In this document: positions 53,879 through 62,052 of the stretch, piece after piece | Layout: every line of letters begins with the position of its first letter | Numbering within the stretch: the stretch's first letter is position 1 | Origin: Bacteroidia bacterium | GTDB lineage: Bacteria; Bacteroidota; Bacteroidia; J057 | Reading direction: 5' to 3' | Assembly (NCBI GenBank): GCA_022760475.1 | Contig: JALEFZ010000070.1 | Span: 1-64,000 of the forward strand | DNA: 64,000 bases | Program-made: the position numbers and the translations under genes | The notes under the pieces: generated by a model | Database searches by the model: none | The model's input: only the letters and a program-made list of their open reading frames with translations | Told to the model about the DNA's origin: nothing

Positions 53879-54436
53879 ATGGAAATACCAAATATCCACC
53901 CCCAAAGCCAAGGGGAAATTATCGCAGAAACAAAGAAGGTTTGGCAAGAGCTGGCTGGCTACCTGAGCCAACTGGAGAGAATGGATTTTTATAAAAAGGT
54001 CAATGATGAAGTCTGGTCGGTGGCTGAAAACCTTGAGCATTTGATCCTTTCTACAAAGCCCCTCACAGACGGATTGAAGGTACCTAAACTCATGCTGAGG
54101 GCAATGGGAAAACCAAATCGCCAGCTGAGAGATTTCCAGGAAGTGGCAGGCCGTTATCGAGAGAAATTAGCTGCTGCTGGTGATATACGCCAGTCAAACT
54201 TTGGCCCTAAAGTAAATCTTGAGGATAGCATTGAAGACCGAGTAAAGTTGTGGGAAGAGACAGGGGCTCAATATTTCGATGCGATAGCCGCATGGAAAGA
54301 GGATGAACTTGATAAGTTTTTGATGCCTCATCCACTCTTGGGAAAGATGATTGTGAGAGAGATGCTATTTTTTACCCTCTATCATACCTACCATCACCTG
54401 GATATTATGAAGAATAGGGCTGAAATGGGGAAATAA
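53879..54436 (+). CDS. DinB-family protein
   Basis: A 185-residue four-helix bundle of the DinB/YfiT type. The three metal-ligand His positions are recognisable: ENLEHLILS (about 57), and HTYHHL near residue 170. Such proteins bind nickel or other metals and include bacillithiol or mycothiol S-transferases. The substrate is unclear. It starts 75 bases after the SDR gene. Confidence 0.82.
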   Translation: MEIPNIHPQSQGEIIAETKKVWQELAGYLSQLERMDFYKKVNDEVWSVAENLEHLILSTKPLTDGLKVPKLMLRAMGKPNRQLRDFQEVAGRYREKLAAAGDIRQSNFGPKVNLEDSIEDRVKLWEETGAQYFDAIAAWKEDELDKFLMPHPLLGKMIVREMLFFTLYHTYHHLDIMKNRAEMGK

Positions 54437-54484
54437 TTTCAGGAAAGTTCTGATCTTTGTAGAAACAGACATTAATCAAGATAG

Positions 54485-54787
54485 ATGAAAGAAATGTTTC
54501 AAAGCCTGATGGGCAGATTAAGGATTGCAGCTTTTTTGGAAGGATGTTCTTACTTGGCTTTTGGCATTACGATGCCTTTGAAATATGGCCTTGATATCCA
54601 TGGTCCCAATTATGTGGTTGGCCTTTTCCACGGAATTTTATTTATGACTTATGTAGGCTTGGTGCTTTTTGTTGGGTACAAGAGAAAATGGAAGTTGAGC
54701 ACCATCTTCTGGTCTTTGTTGGCTTCGATCATTCCTTTTGGTACTTTCATTGCCGATAAAAAGATTTTCAGTAAAGAAGAGGCTTAG
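54485..54787 (+). CDS. DUF3817 membrane protein
   Basis: A 100-residue protein with three hydrophobic helices (about 13-33, 40-60, 70-92) and the DUF3817 pattern LRIAAFLEGCSYLAFG, VGLFHGILFM and SIIPFGTFIADKK. Function unknown. It follows the DinB gene by 48 bases. Confidence 0.85.
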   Translation: MKEMFQSLMGRLRIAAFLEGCSYLAFGITMPLKYGLDIHGPNYVVGLFHGILFMTYVGLVLFVGYKRKWKLSTIFWSLLASIIPFGTFIADKKIFSKEEA

Positions 54788-54806
54788 GTTTAAGTACAAA
54801 ATAGAA

Positions 54807-54832
54807 ATAGGAGCATATCAATATGCTCCTAT
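54807..54832 (-). terminator. Terminator between convergent genes, best on minus strand
   Basis: ATAGGAGCATAT (54807-54818) pairs with ATATGCTCCTAT (54821-54832). On the minus strand it is followed by TTTCTATTTT. It ends the NtrC-type regulator gene and also stops the DUF3817 gene from the other side. Confidence 0.65.
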
Positions 54833-54886
54833 CTGCTTTAGCGGAAACTTCCGCAACTACAACTATTTATAATCAACGTATCCGAA

Positions 54887-56245
54887 TTAACTGTCCCTTT
54901 TGATTCCAAATTTTTCCATCTTGTTGTAAAGGTGGCTTCTTTGGATATCCAGGACTTCTGCGGTTTTTGAAATGTTCCAGCTGTTGTTTTCCAGTTTTTT
55001 CAAAATAAACTGCTTTTCTACATGGTCTTTAAACTCCTGGAACTTGTCATAATCATCAAATATTGAGGTAGCCTGAGCCTTTCTTCTTCTTGGAATGGCG
55101 TAATCATGGACATCGGTAGGTGAAATCTGGCCATTGCTTAGAATTGCCAATCTCTCCACGACATTCCTCAACTCCCTTACATTACCTGTCCAATCCAGCT
55201 TCTGAAGTTCATCCATAGCATCAGGCGCGATGTCAAGGTCATTCATACCATATTCACCTGCGATTTCAGACAGGAATGATTGTGCAATCAAGGGGATATC
55301 TTCCCTACGGTCTCTCAGTGGAGGAACATGTATTAGGATTACGCTCAAGCGGTGATAAAGGTCTTCCCTGAAGTTTCCTTGTTCAATTTCCAGGAGAAGG
55401 TCTTTATTGGTCGCAGCAATGATGCGCACATCTACATTAATCTGCTTATCTGATCCGATTCTGCTAATTCGGTTTTCTTGAAGGGCACGAAGAACCTTTG
55501 CCTGTGCTGACAGGCTCATATCTCCAATCTCGTCAAGGAATAAACTTCCTCCATTTGCCTGCTCGAATTTCCCTATTCGCTGTTTATAAGCTCCAGTGAA
55601 AGAACCCTTTTCATGGCCGAAAAGCTCACTTTCTATTAATTCTGAAGGAATAGCCGCACAGTTTACTTCAATCAGTGGGCCGTTTGCCCTACTACTTTTT
55701 TCATGAATCCATCTGGCAACCAACTCTTTACCCGTTCCATTAGATCCGGTGATTAAAACCCTGGCATCAGTTGGAGCGACCCTGCTAATCGTTTCCTGCA
55801 CTTTCTCCATGACCGAAGACCTGCCAATGATGGGCCTTACCTTGGTGATTTTTCTCTTGAGTTTTTTAGTTTCAACCACCAGATCCTTTTTTTCAATCGC
55901 ATTTCTTACGGTCAATAAAAGTCTGTTCAGGTCAGGTGGTTTCTGGAGGAAGTCGTAGGCTCCTTTTTTGGTTGCCTCTACCGCAGTTTCTATATCACCA
56001 TGACCGGAAATCATGACTACCGGAGTCTCTGGTTTTTGTTCAACTGCCTTGGCCAAAACCTCCATCCCGTTGAGTTTGGGCATTTTGATGTCACAGATCA
56101 CTGCATCATAACTCTGGTTGAGCAACATGTCAAGACCTTCTTTTCCATCCGCAGCAAGATCTGTATCGTAATCCTCGTATTCCAGAATTTCCTGGAGTGT
56201 AGAGCGGATTACTTCCTCATCATCAATGATTAATATTTTAGCCAT
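54887..56245 (-). CDS. Sigma-54-dependent response regulator (NtrC/AtoC type)
   Basis: A 452-residue regulator with a receiver domain (Asp52 phosphorylated, in CDIKMP), an AAA+ domain (about 145-380: Walker A GSNGTGKE, sigma-54 contact loop GSFTGA, GGSLFLDEIGDMSL) and a C-terminal Fis-type helix-turn-helix (WNISKTAEVLDIQRSHLYNKM). It binds enhancer sites and activates sigma-54 promoters when phosphorylated. No histidine kinase gene is adjacent, so the cognate kinase is elsewhere. The candidate RNA described at 56390-56640 lies on the same strand upstream of it. Confidence 0.95.
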   Translation of the reverse strand: MAKILIIDDEEVIRSTLQEILEYEDYDTDLAADGKEGLDMLLNQSYDAVICDIKMPKLNGMEVLAKAVEQKPETPVVMISGHGDIETAVEATKKGAYDFLQKPPDLNRLLLTVRNAIEKKDLVVETKKLKRKITKVRPIIGRSSVMEKVQETISRVAPTDARVLITGSNGTGKELVARWIHEKSSRANGPLIEVNCAAIPSELIESELFGHEKGSFTGAYKQRIGKFEQANGGSLFLDEIGDMSLSAQAKVLRALQENRISRIGSDKQINVDVRIIAATNKDLLLEIEQGNFREDLYHRLSVILIHVPPLRDRREDIPLIAQSFLSEIAGEYGMNDLDIAPDAMDELQKLDWTGNVRELRNVVERLAILSNGQISPTDVHDYAIPRRRKAQATSIFDDYDKFQEFKDHVEKQFILKKLENNSWNISKTAEVLDIQRSHLYNKMEKFGIKRDS

Positions 56246-56389
56246 TAATATTGTATTGTTTATGCTACAAATCTAATTGCTAGATTAACCTAAAACAAGG
56301 ACAGTTATGAATAAAATTAGACAATTCGCGCAAAAGTGTATATAAATATATTCAATTTGGGCTGAAATATTCGGCTGGATGAAAAAAAA

Positions 56390-56640
56390 GGCTGACAATG
56401 CTGCATTGTCAAGCCCTTCCGTCCTTAAGCTAGGGGTTAAGGAGTAATCTTTAGATATTCATGGTTTACAAGTTTAAATCCTTGAGGGCTTGTTAGGACT
56501 TAACCTAAGATCACCTCCTCAATTCGAGATTTTCCTTGCCTGTATTGGCCAAGATAAAGTCGCCTTGGGTACTTTTTGATTTCACCTTAAGGTGGCTTAT
56601 CAGTAGGCCAATGAAAATAAACTAATCAATTATTGAGTAA
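56390..56640 (-). ncRNA. Candidate structured RNA ending in an intrinsic terminator
   Basis: The minus strand between the DPP4 gene and the NtrC-type gene has several nested helices. One is ATTGGCC/GGCCAAT (56544-56550 with 56606-56612), enclosing the palindrome CACCTTAAGGTG (56583-56594). A second is CAAGCCCT/AGGGCTTG (56410-56417 with 56485-56492), enclosing TCCTTAA/TTAAGGA (56422-56428 with 56437-56443). The end is a terminator: GACAATG/CATTGTC (56394-56400 with 56404-56410) then eight U (56382-56389). A strong SD-like GAGGAGGTGATC (56509-56520) is followed by no start codon. No open frame runs through it. It may be a small RNA or a leader; no known family is recognised. Confidence 0.45.
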
Positions 56641-56671
56641 AGTTCCAGCCATGGGATTAAATTCTCAAATA

Positions 56672-56705
56672 AAAAAAGGAAGCAGATTGTTCCACTTCCT
56701 TTTTT
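56672..56705 (-). terminator. Bidirectional terminator downstream of DPP4-type gene
   Basis: AAAAAAGGAAG (56672-56682) pairs with CTTCCTTTTTT (56695-56705). The stem end and poly-U in the minus strand end the peptidase transcript, and it separates that gene from the candidate RNA. Confidence 0.75.
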
Positions 56706-56722
56706 CGCTAAATAGGATTCAG

Positions 56723-58942
56723 TTAAAGATTATCAAGGATAAAGTTGGTCATTTTGGTATAGAGGTGGTACCTGGTATTTCCTCCAAAGATGCCGTGGGT
56801 CCTGTTTGGATAGAAAAACAGTTCAAATTGCTTGTTATAGGAAATCAGTGCATTGGTAAACTCTATGGTATTCTGAAAATGTACATTGTCGTCCCCTGTG
56901 CCATGCACAACCAAGAAGTTGCCCTTCAACTGATCGGCAAAGTTTATCGGAGAGTTTTCGTCATAGCCTCTCTGATTGTCCTGGGGGCGTTTCAGGAACC
57001 TCTCGGTATATATCGTATCGTAAAAGCGCCAGTTTGTAACCGGAGCTATAGCAATTCCTGCCTTGAAAAGTCCTTGACCTTTGGTCATGCAAAGAGAGGT
57101 CATGTACCCTCCATACGACCAACCCCAAATACCAATTCTATCAGAATCCACATAAGGTAGGTCGCTGAGGTACCTTGCAGCATTGATTTGGTCCAGGGTT
57201 TCCAGTCGACCTAAATTTGCGTATGTGCAATCTCTAAATTTTTTCCCACGTCCTCCTGTACCCCTATTGTCCACACAGGCGACTATGTAGCCTTTTTGAG
57301 CTAGCATTTGAAACCACATGTAATTGAAATCATCTCCATGTGCCCATTTGTTAAGAACCTCTTGAGAACCAGGTCCACCATATACAAACATTAGTACAGG
57401 ATACTTTTTACTTTCATCAAAATCTGCAGGCTTGATCATGAATCCATTCAAGTTGACATCTTCTTGTTTTTCACCCCGGTAGGAAGGTGTGTAGGTGAAA
57501 TTAAAGAATTCGGGATCTCTCAATCCATGTCGAGCCACCTTTTCTCTGACTTGCTCATTTTCTCGCAATTTCTTAACCTCCTTACCCTTGGCATCCATCA
57601 GAATGGAAACTGGTGGATTCTTCGTATTGCTGTAGGTATCCAGGAAATAGGTAAAGTTCGAGCTTTTTGTAATGCTATGGGTACCTTCAACTTCGGTCAG
57701 GCGTTTTTTTGCTTTCCCCTTGAAATTGATCTTGTATAGGTGTCTTTCCAGGGGAGATACTTCAGTTGATGTATAGTAGATGGTTTTATTGTCCTCATCT
57801 ACTCCTATGAGCTTATCTACCTCCCATTCTCCGGAGGTAAGCATGGCTCTGCGCTTGCCTTCCATATCGTGGTGGAAAATGTGCATGTAACCACTGTCCT
57901 CACTCATCCACAAGAAGCCTTTACCATCTTCTAAAAAGTGCCATTTGTCATCGCTGACTTCAGTGATATAGGTATTGCTATTTTCAGTAAGGATGGTTTT
58001 AGCTGCTCCATTTTCAGGATTGACCATCACCAGGTCGAGCTTATTTTGTAATCTGTTCAGCACCATCACTGCCAAATTGCTGCCATCGCGGTTCCATTTG
58101 ATGCGGGGGACATACTGGTCGGATTCAGGACCCAGGTCTGCTTCTGTAGTCTTCCCACTTGCCACGTCAAAAATGTGAATGCTTACTTTCGAATTGGCTT
58201 CGCCTGCCTTGGGATATTTGAAAGTGTATTGTTCAGGATAGAGTTGGCCATATAGAGGCATGGTCCACATTTTTACCTCAGATTCGTCAAAACGATAGAA
58301 GCCAATCTTTTTGCCATCCGGAGACCATTTTAAAGCATCTACAAATGCAAACTCTTCTTCATAAACCCAATCCGTCAATCCGTTGATGACCTCATTGTAT
58401 TTTCCGTCATTGGTAACCATGACTTCCTTGCCAGTATTTAGGTCTGTATAGTAAATGTTGTTGTCATAAACATATGCGATGTTTTGATTGTCAGGAGAAA
58501 GACTCGGATTGATGATTTTCTTCCCACTGTGAATCTTTATGACTTTGTTGGTCTCAAGGTTTACCACGAAACAGCTTTGACGTTTGGAACGTCTGTAGAT
58601 GCTCTCTTGATTGGCCTTTAGCAGAACCAACTTCTCATCCGCACTGAATTCATATCCCTGAATTGATCTGGCAGGTAATCCGAGGTCAATATTTCTGAAG
58701 TTCAGTATCTGACCAAGCTTTTTCTCGTCTTCCACACTGAACTTGGCTATGCCCTTGCCAGATTCCAGTTCGGTATAAAAGTTATCATCATTCATCCATC
58801 GGAAGCCGTCAGGCAGGATGGAGTAATAATCGTAGGTCACCCAAATGTTGCTGACCTTAATGGGTTGAGTGTCATTTACCTGTGCCTCAACAAGCCAGAA
58901 TGGCAAGCTCAGACAAAGTAGGAGGAAGGACTTTTTTATCAT
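56723..58942 (-). CDS. Dipeptidyl peptidase IV-type S9 serine peptidase
   Basis: A 739-residue exported peptidase. ATG at 58942 (MIKKSFLLLCL) opens the signal peptide (ending VEAQ) and is preferred to a TTG eight codons upstream. The N-terminal eight-bladed propeller (about 30-480) has the DPP4 substrate-recognition pair EE in VYEEEFAFVDA. The catalytic domain has Ser609 in GWSYGGY, Asp in GTGDDNVHFQN and His in NRTHGI. It removes X-Pro dipeptides from peptides. Bacteroidota secrete such enzymes for peptide use. Confidence 0.95.
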   Translation of the reverse strand: MIKKSFLLLCLSLPFWLVEAQVNDTQPIKVSNIWVTYDYYSILPDGFRWMNDDNFYTELESGKGIAKFSVEDEKKLGQILNFRNIDLGLPARSIQGYEFSADEKLVLLKANQESIYRRSKRQSCFVVNLETNKVIKIHSGKKIINPSLSPDNQNIAYVYDNNIYYTDLNTGKEVMVTNDGKYNEVINGLTDWVYEEEFAFVDALKWSPDGKKIGFYRFDESEVKMWTMPLYGQLYPEQYTFKYPKAGEANSKVSIHIFDVASGKTTEADLGPESDQYVPRIKWNRDGSNLAVMVLNRLQNKLDLVMVNPENGAAKTILTENSNTYITEVSDDKWHFLEDGKGFLWMSEDSGYMHIFHHDMEGKRRAMLTSGEWEVDKLIGVDEDNKTIYYTSTEVSPLERHLYKINFKGKAKKRLTEVEGTHSITKSSNFTYFLDTYSNTKNPPVSILMDAKGKEVKKLRENEQVREKVARHGLRDPEFFNFTYTPSYRGEKQEDVNLNGFMIKPADFDESKKYPVLMFVYGGPGSQEVLNKWAHGDDFNYMWFQMLAQKGYIVACVDNRGTGGRGKKFRDCTYANLGRLETLDQINAARYLSDLPYVDSDRIGIWGWSYGGYMTSLCMTKGQGLFKAGIAIAPVTNWRFYDTIYTERFLKRPQDNQRGYDENSPINFADQLKGNFLVVHGTGDDNVHFQNTIEFTNALISYNKQFELFFYPNRTHGIFGGNTRYHLYTKMTNFILDNL

Positions 58943-59091
58943 TGAATTGAGTTTTTGGAGAAACAAGAAATAATGGGGGCTTTAATTTACCTAAAAGCTC
59001 TAAATCCTCGAAAATTAAGACACAAAAATCTTGTTGTTATCTACTAATGATGCCATATTTTTGGCAAAGAATTCTATTTCACTCCAATCTT

Positions 59092-59793
59092 ATGTCATTC
59101 TTTGCCAAAAACCTCCGGTTTCTACGTCTCCAAAGGGGAATGGAAGTTCCAGATTTTGCAGAACTGTTGGAAATCTATGATGAGAGCCTTCGACGCTTTG
59201 AAAGGGACAAGGCAGAACCTGACCTGGATCAATTGATTCGAATAGCGGATAAACTGGATTTACCCATAGATCATTTGCTTTGTAAAGACCTTGATTGGCT
59301 TGAAAAGAAAATTTCTGCAAAGAAGCCCAGGCTATTACTATTGGACGTGGATGGGACGCTCACCGATGGAGGGCTATATTACTCTGAAAAGGGAGATGAG
59401 ATGAAACGCTTTTCTGTGAAGGATGGGATGGCCCTTAATAGATCAATGAAATTTCACAACCTGGAAGTAGGCTTGATATCAGGTTCAGGAAATCTGGGTT
59501 TGATTGGCAAGAGGGCCATGGATCTTGGGATCAAAAGAGTCAAGGCAGGCAAAGGTTCCAAGGTGGCAGTTGCAGAGGCTTGGATGAAGGATATTGGCTG
59601 CAATTTTGATCAGGTAGCCTTTATCGGGGATGATTTGAATGATATTGCCTTGATCAAAAAGGTGGGAATCTCTGCTTGTCCTGCGGACGCAGTCTCAGCA
59701 GTAAAGCGGGCTGTTGATATGGTCCTCAGTAAAAAAGGAGGAGAGGGCTGCGTAAGGGAGTTCTTGGAAGAAAGATTGGGTTTGGAACTGTAA
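59092..59793 (+). CDS. XRE helix-turn-helix fused to KdsC-like HAD phosphatase
   Basis: A 233-residue protein; ATG 59092 (MSFFAKNLRFLRLQRG) is preferred over one 15 codons upstream. Residues 5-66 form an XRE-type helix-turn-helix resembling that of the S24 repressor 2 kb away (FERDKAEPDLDQLIRIADKL, IDHLLCKDL). Residues 79-230 are a KdsC-type HAD domain: nucleophile Asp85/Asp87 in LDVDGTLTDGG, FSVKDGMAL, ISGSGNLG, IGDDLNDIALI (Asp180/Asp181), CPADAV and GGEGCVREFLEERL. KdsC releases phosphate from KDO-8-phosphate for lipopolysaccharide. The DNA-binding extension is not part of ordinary KdsC and suggests regulation. Confidence 0.88.
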   Translation: MSFFAKNLRFLRLQRGMEVPDFAELLEIYDESLRRFERDKAEPDLDQLIRIADKLDLPIDHLLCKDLDWLEKKISAKKPRLLLLDVDGTLTDGGLYYSEKGDEMKRFSVKDGMALNRSMKFHNLEVGLISGSGNLGLIGKRAMDLGIKRVKAGKGSKVAVAEAWMKDIGCNFDQVAFIGDDLNDIALIKKVGISACPADAVSAVKRAVDMVLSKKGGEGCVREFLEERLGLEL

Positions 59794-60172
59794 TGAAGCG
59801 GTGGTCTGAATACATACTTCCATCACCTGACACAATGAATTCAAAGAATTCAAGAGGCACCTGGCATAAATCAAGTCACAGCCAAATTCCTCCTCGAATA
59901 CTCATCTAGTTAGAATTGGCAAGTTTTCCAGAGAATTGATGTCTTTGTTCCCTTCGATGTTTGCTGCAGTACTGAGGAAACTCTTTTGAACGTTAGGGAG
60001 AGATCTATGCCGTAGGGGCAATTAGGGTCATCAGGGTATTTCAACTTTTAATGGCTTAGCGAAACTTGCCTAATTGAAAATTAAGTAGGTTTAATATGTA
60101 TTGTGTCAAACTTAAGCTGTAATAGATATAACTAATTCTTCCCGTGGACGTTTGAAACAAAAAAGCTAATTG
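59794..60172 (+). other. 379-base spacer without recognised features
   Basis: No open frame with coding character, no tRNA and no convincing terminator. Two GAATTC sites flank AAA at 59837-59851. The 3' half is AT-rich and should hold the promoter of the DCC gene. Confidence 0.55.
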
Positions 60173-60565
60173 ATGCGGGTAATCATATTTGATGGAATTT
60201 GCTCATTTTGTAATGCTTCTGTAGACCTACTGATGCGCTGGGATAAGAACAAGAGGTTTAGGTTTACTGCGAATCAGAATGAATCTGGTAAGACATTGCT
60301 AGAGGAGGCCGGTTTTGATAGTACCCAGGTTGAAACCATCTACTATTATGAAGATGGACAGATGTATACCAAGTCTACAGCAATTCTAAAGATTGCAAGG
60401 CAACTTCCTTTTCCTTTTCCCCTTGCTTATGTGTTCATGGTAGTCCCCAAATTTATAAGAGATGGGATTTACAGCTTTATAGCAAAAAATCGATATAGAT
60501 GGTTTGGGAAGAGAGATACATGCAGGGTTCCTACTCCTGAAGAAAGAGCAAGGTTTTTAGCTTAG
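60173..60565 (+). CDS. DCC-family thiol-disulfide oxidoreductase-like protein (DUF393)
   Basis: A 130-residue protein with the defining DGICSFCN motif (Cys10, Cys13) at its N terminus. The remainder follows the family (RFTANQNESGK, KSTAILKIARQL) and ends FAKNRYRWFGKRDTCRVPTPEERARF with the expected conserved Arg/Trp and Cys. A thioredoxin-like fold with redox role is inferred from the family; substrates are unknown. Start ATG 60173 rather than the TTG one codon earlier. Overlaps the convergent methyltransferase gene by four bases. Confidence 0.9.
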   Translation: MRVIIFDGICSFCNASVDLLMRWDKNKRFRFTANQNESGKTLLEEAGFDSTQVETIYYYEDGQMYTKSTAILKIARQLPFPFPLAYVFMVVPKFIRDGIYSFIAKNRYRWFGKRDTCRVPTPEERARFLA

Positions 60566-61098
60566 TTCGTTAACTGCCCTTCTACAATCACCTTGTACAA
60601 TACTATTCCTGCTGCCACAGAAATATTCAGGCTGTGCTTAGTCCCAAATTGGGGAATCTCAAGGGCTTGGTCGCAGGCATTTATCACTCCTTCGCTGACG
60701 CCGTGGACTTCATGGCCTAGTACCAAGGCATATTTATCTGTTGGATTAGGCTTGTAGTCAGCGAGATCCAGACTTTCGTCAGTCTGCTCTATGGCCAATA
60801 TTTTGTATCCTTCTTTTTGAAGCTGGAGGCATAGTTGACTGGCATCGGGATGCTTTTCCCAATCTACACTTTCCTCAGCCCCTATGGCTGTTTTCCGTAT
60901 TTCTCTATGGGGTGGGGTAGGGGTTATGCCACACATCCATACCTTTTCTACCCCAAAGGCATCAGAACTTCTCAAAACAGCTCCTACATTGTGCATGGAT
61001 CTCACATTGTCCAAGATCACAACAACAGGTGCTTTGCTTTGCTGTTTGAACTCTTCAAGACTTACTCTACCAAGCTCTTCCAGTTTTAGCTTCCGCAT
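60562..61098 (-). CDS. TrmH/SpoU-family RNA methyltransferase
   Basis: A 178-residue SPOUT methyltransferase that forms 2'-O-methyl ribose in tRNA or rRNA. Motif 1 is ILDNVRSMHNVGAVLRSSDAFG, motif 2 ALVLGHEVHGVSE, motif 3 LNISVAAGIVLYKV, the knot that binds SAM. It lacks the N-terminal RNA-binding extension of TrmH itself, so target is unclear. It starts 43 bases after the XRE/S24 gene on the same strand and may be its operon partner. Confidence 0.93.
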   Translation of the reverse strand: MRKLKLEELGRVSLEEFKQQSKAPVVVILDNVRSMHNVGAVLRSSDAFGVEKVWMCGITPTPPHREIRKTAIGAEESVDWEKHPDASQLCLQLQKEGYKILAIEQTDESLDLADYKPNPTDKYALVLGHEVHGVSEGVINACDQALEIPQFGTKHSLNISVAAGIVLYKVIVEGQLTN

Positions 61099-61141
61099 AA
61101 AATTTATGTGATTGAAAACCCAACAAGCCGGTGAAGAAACA

Positions 61142-61846
61142 TCAATTCATGTTTTGTGGGCTAGGAAACTCCTGACTCACAAACATCACTGCCTTCCAAA
61201 GTTGTTGAATATCAGAAATGGCAAGATCGAAAGGAGCATAACTTGGGTTGTCTGATACAAGGTGAAGCAGTGGACTCTGTCCAATCTGTGCCTTTAGGTA
61301 TACCCTTTTATACACCAATCCTTCTTCACTCGAGGCCACAATATAGGTATGCCCATCCTTTATGTCGGTAATTTTTTCTACTTTTTGAGCAATGATGATG
61401 GTGCCTGAAGGGAGGGGAAGCATGGAATCTCCATCAATTTCAAACGCCAGATGATCTCCTTGGCGAAGCATTGGGAAATGGATTTGGGGAAGCTGGTCCA
61501 GGTACTCAGGGTCTGCAAATCCTTGCATATATCCCGCAGCAGCCTTTTGTGGTATCATCGGAATCGTCTTTTCCGGGCTTTGTTTTATGCTTTCTGATGT
61601 TTGTCTCAGGTCTTCTTTCGTTAGGAAACTTAGGTCTTTTTGTATCAATTGGTCTAGCGAAAGTGAACAGAGTTTTTGGATTTCAATCAATACATTAATT
61701 GGAGGGGTTGCCCTGCCTTCTTCATATGATCCTATCTGAGCCCTGCTTGCACCAATTTCATCTGCGAAGGTAGCTTGTGTGTGTCCCAATAATTTTCGCA
61801 AATGTTTTACATTCTGAGATATGATTGAAGGACTTTTATCTTTCAT
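61142..61846 (-). CDS. XRE transcriptional regulator with S24 LexA-like peptidase domain
   Basis: A 234-residue repressor. The N-terminal helix-turn-helix (about 9-66) reads VKHLRKLLGHTQATFADEIGASRAQIGSYEEGRATPP. A linker (70-105) follows, and the C-terminal S24 domain (about 110-225) has the nucleophile Ser in GDSMLPLP and the Lys base in GLVYKRVYLK. It may autocleave under DNA damage as phage CI/LexA-like repressors do, but no prophage genes surround it. The N-terminal domain resembles that of the XRE-KdsC fusion. Confidence 0.9.
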   Translation of the reverse strand: MKDKSPSIISQNVKHLRKLLGHTQATFADEIGASRAQIGSYEEGRATPPINVLIEIQKLCSLSLDQLIQKDLSFLTKEDLRQTSESIKQSPEKTIPMIPQKAAAGYMQGFADPEYLDQLPQIHFPMLRQGDHLAFEIDGDSMLPLPSGTIIIAQKVEKITDIKDGHTYIVASSEEGLVYKRVYLKAQIGQSPLLHLVSDNPSYAPFDLAISDIQQLWKAVMFVSQEFPSPQNMN

Positions 61847-62052
61847 AATTAGTTATGTTTGTTAATTGTTATAGCAATATCGAGAATTATTAGCTTAAAT
61901 ATTAATAATTTTAGTTTTTGTGGATAAAATACGCGACTTATCCACATATTTTTGGCTTTTTGTTTGGATTAGGCTAATTATTTGTGAGAGAGATCCTTAG
62001 CTGCAACCTTTTTCCATTTTATTTGTAGGCTAAATTAAATTGCCAACAAGCC

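Noticed and set aside
56509-56520. Plus-strand GATCACCTCCTC resembles the 3' end of 16S rRNA.
   Set aside because: Only about 12 bases match and no rRNA sequence surrounds them; it is more simply the complement of an SD-like stretch in the candidate RNA.
59837-59851. GAATTCAAAGAATTC repeat in the spacer.
   Set aside because: Two short palindromes close together; no further copies or context to support a binding site.
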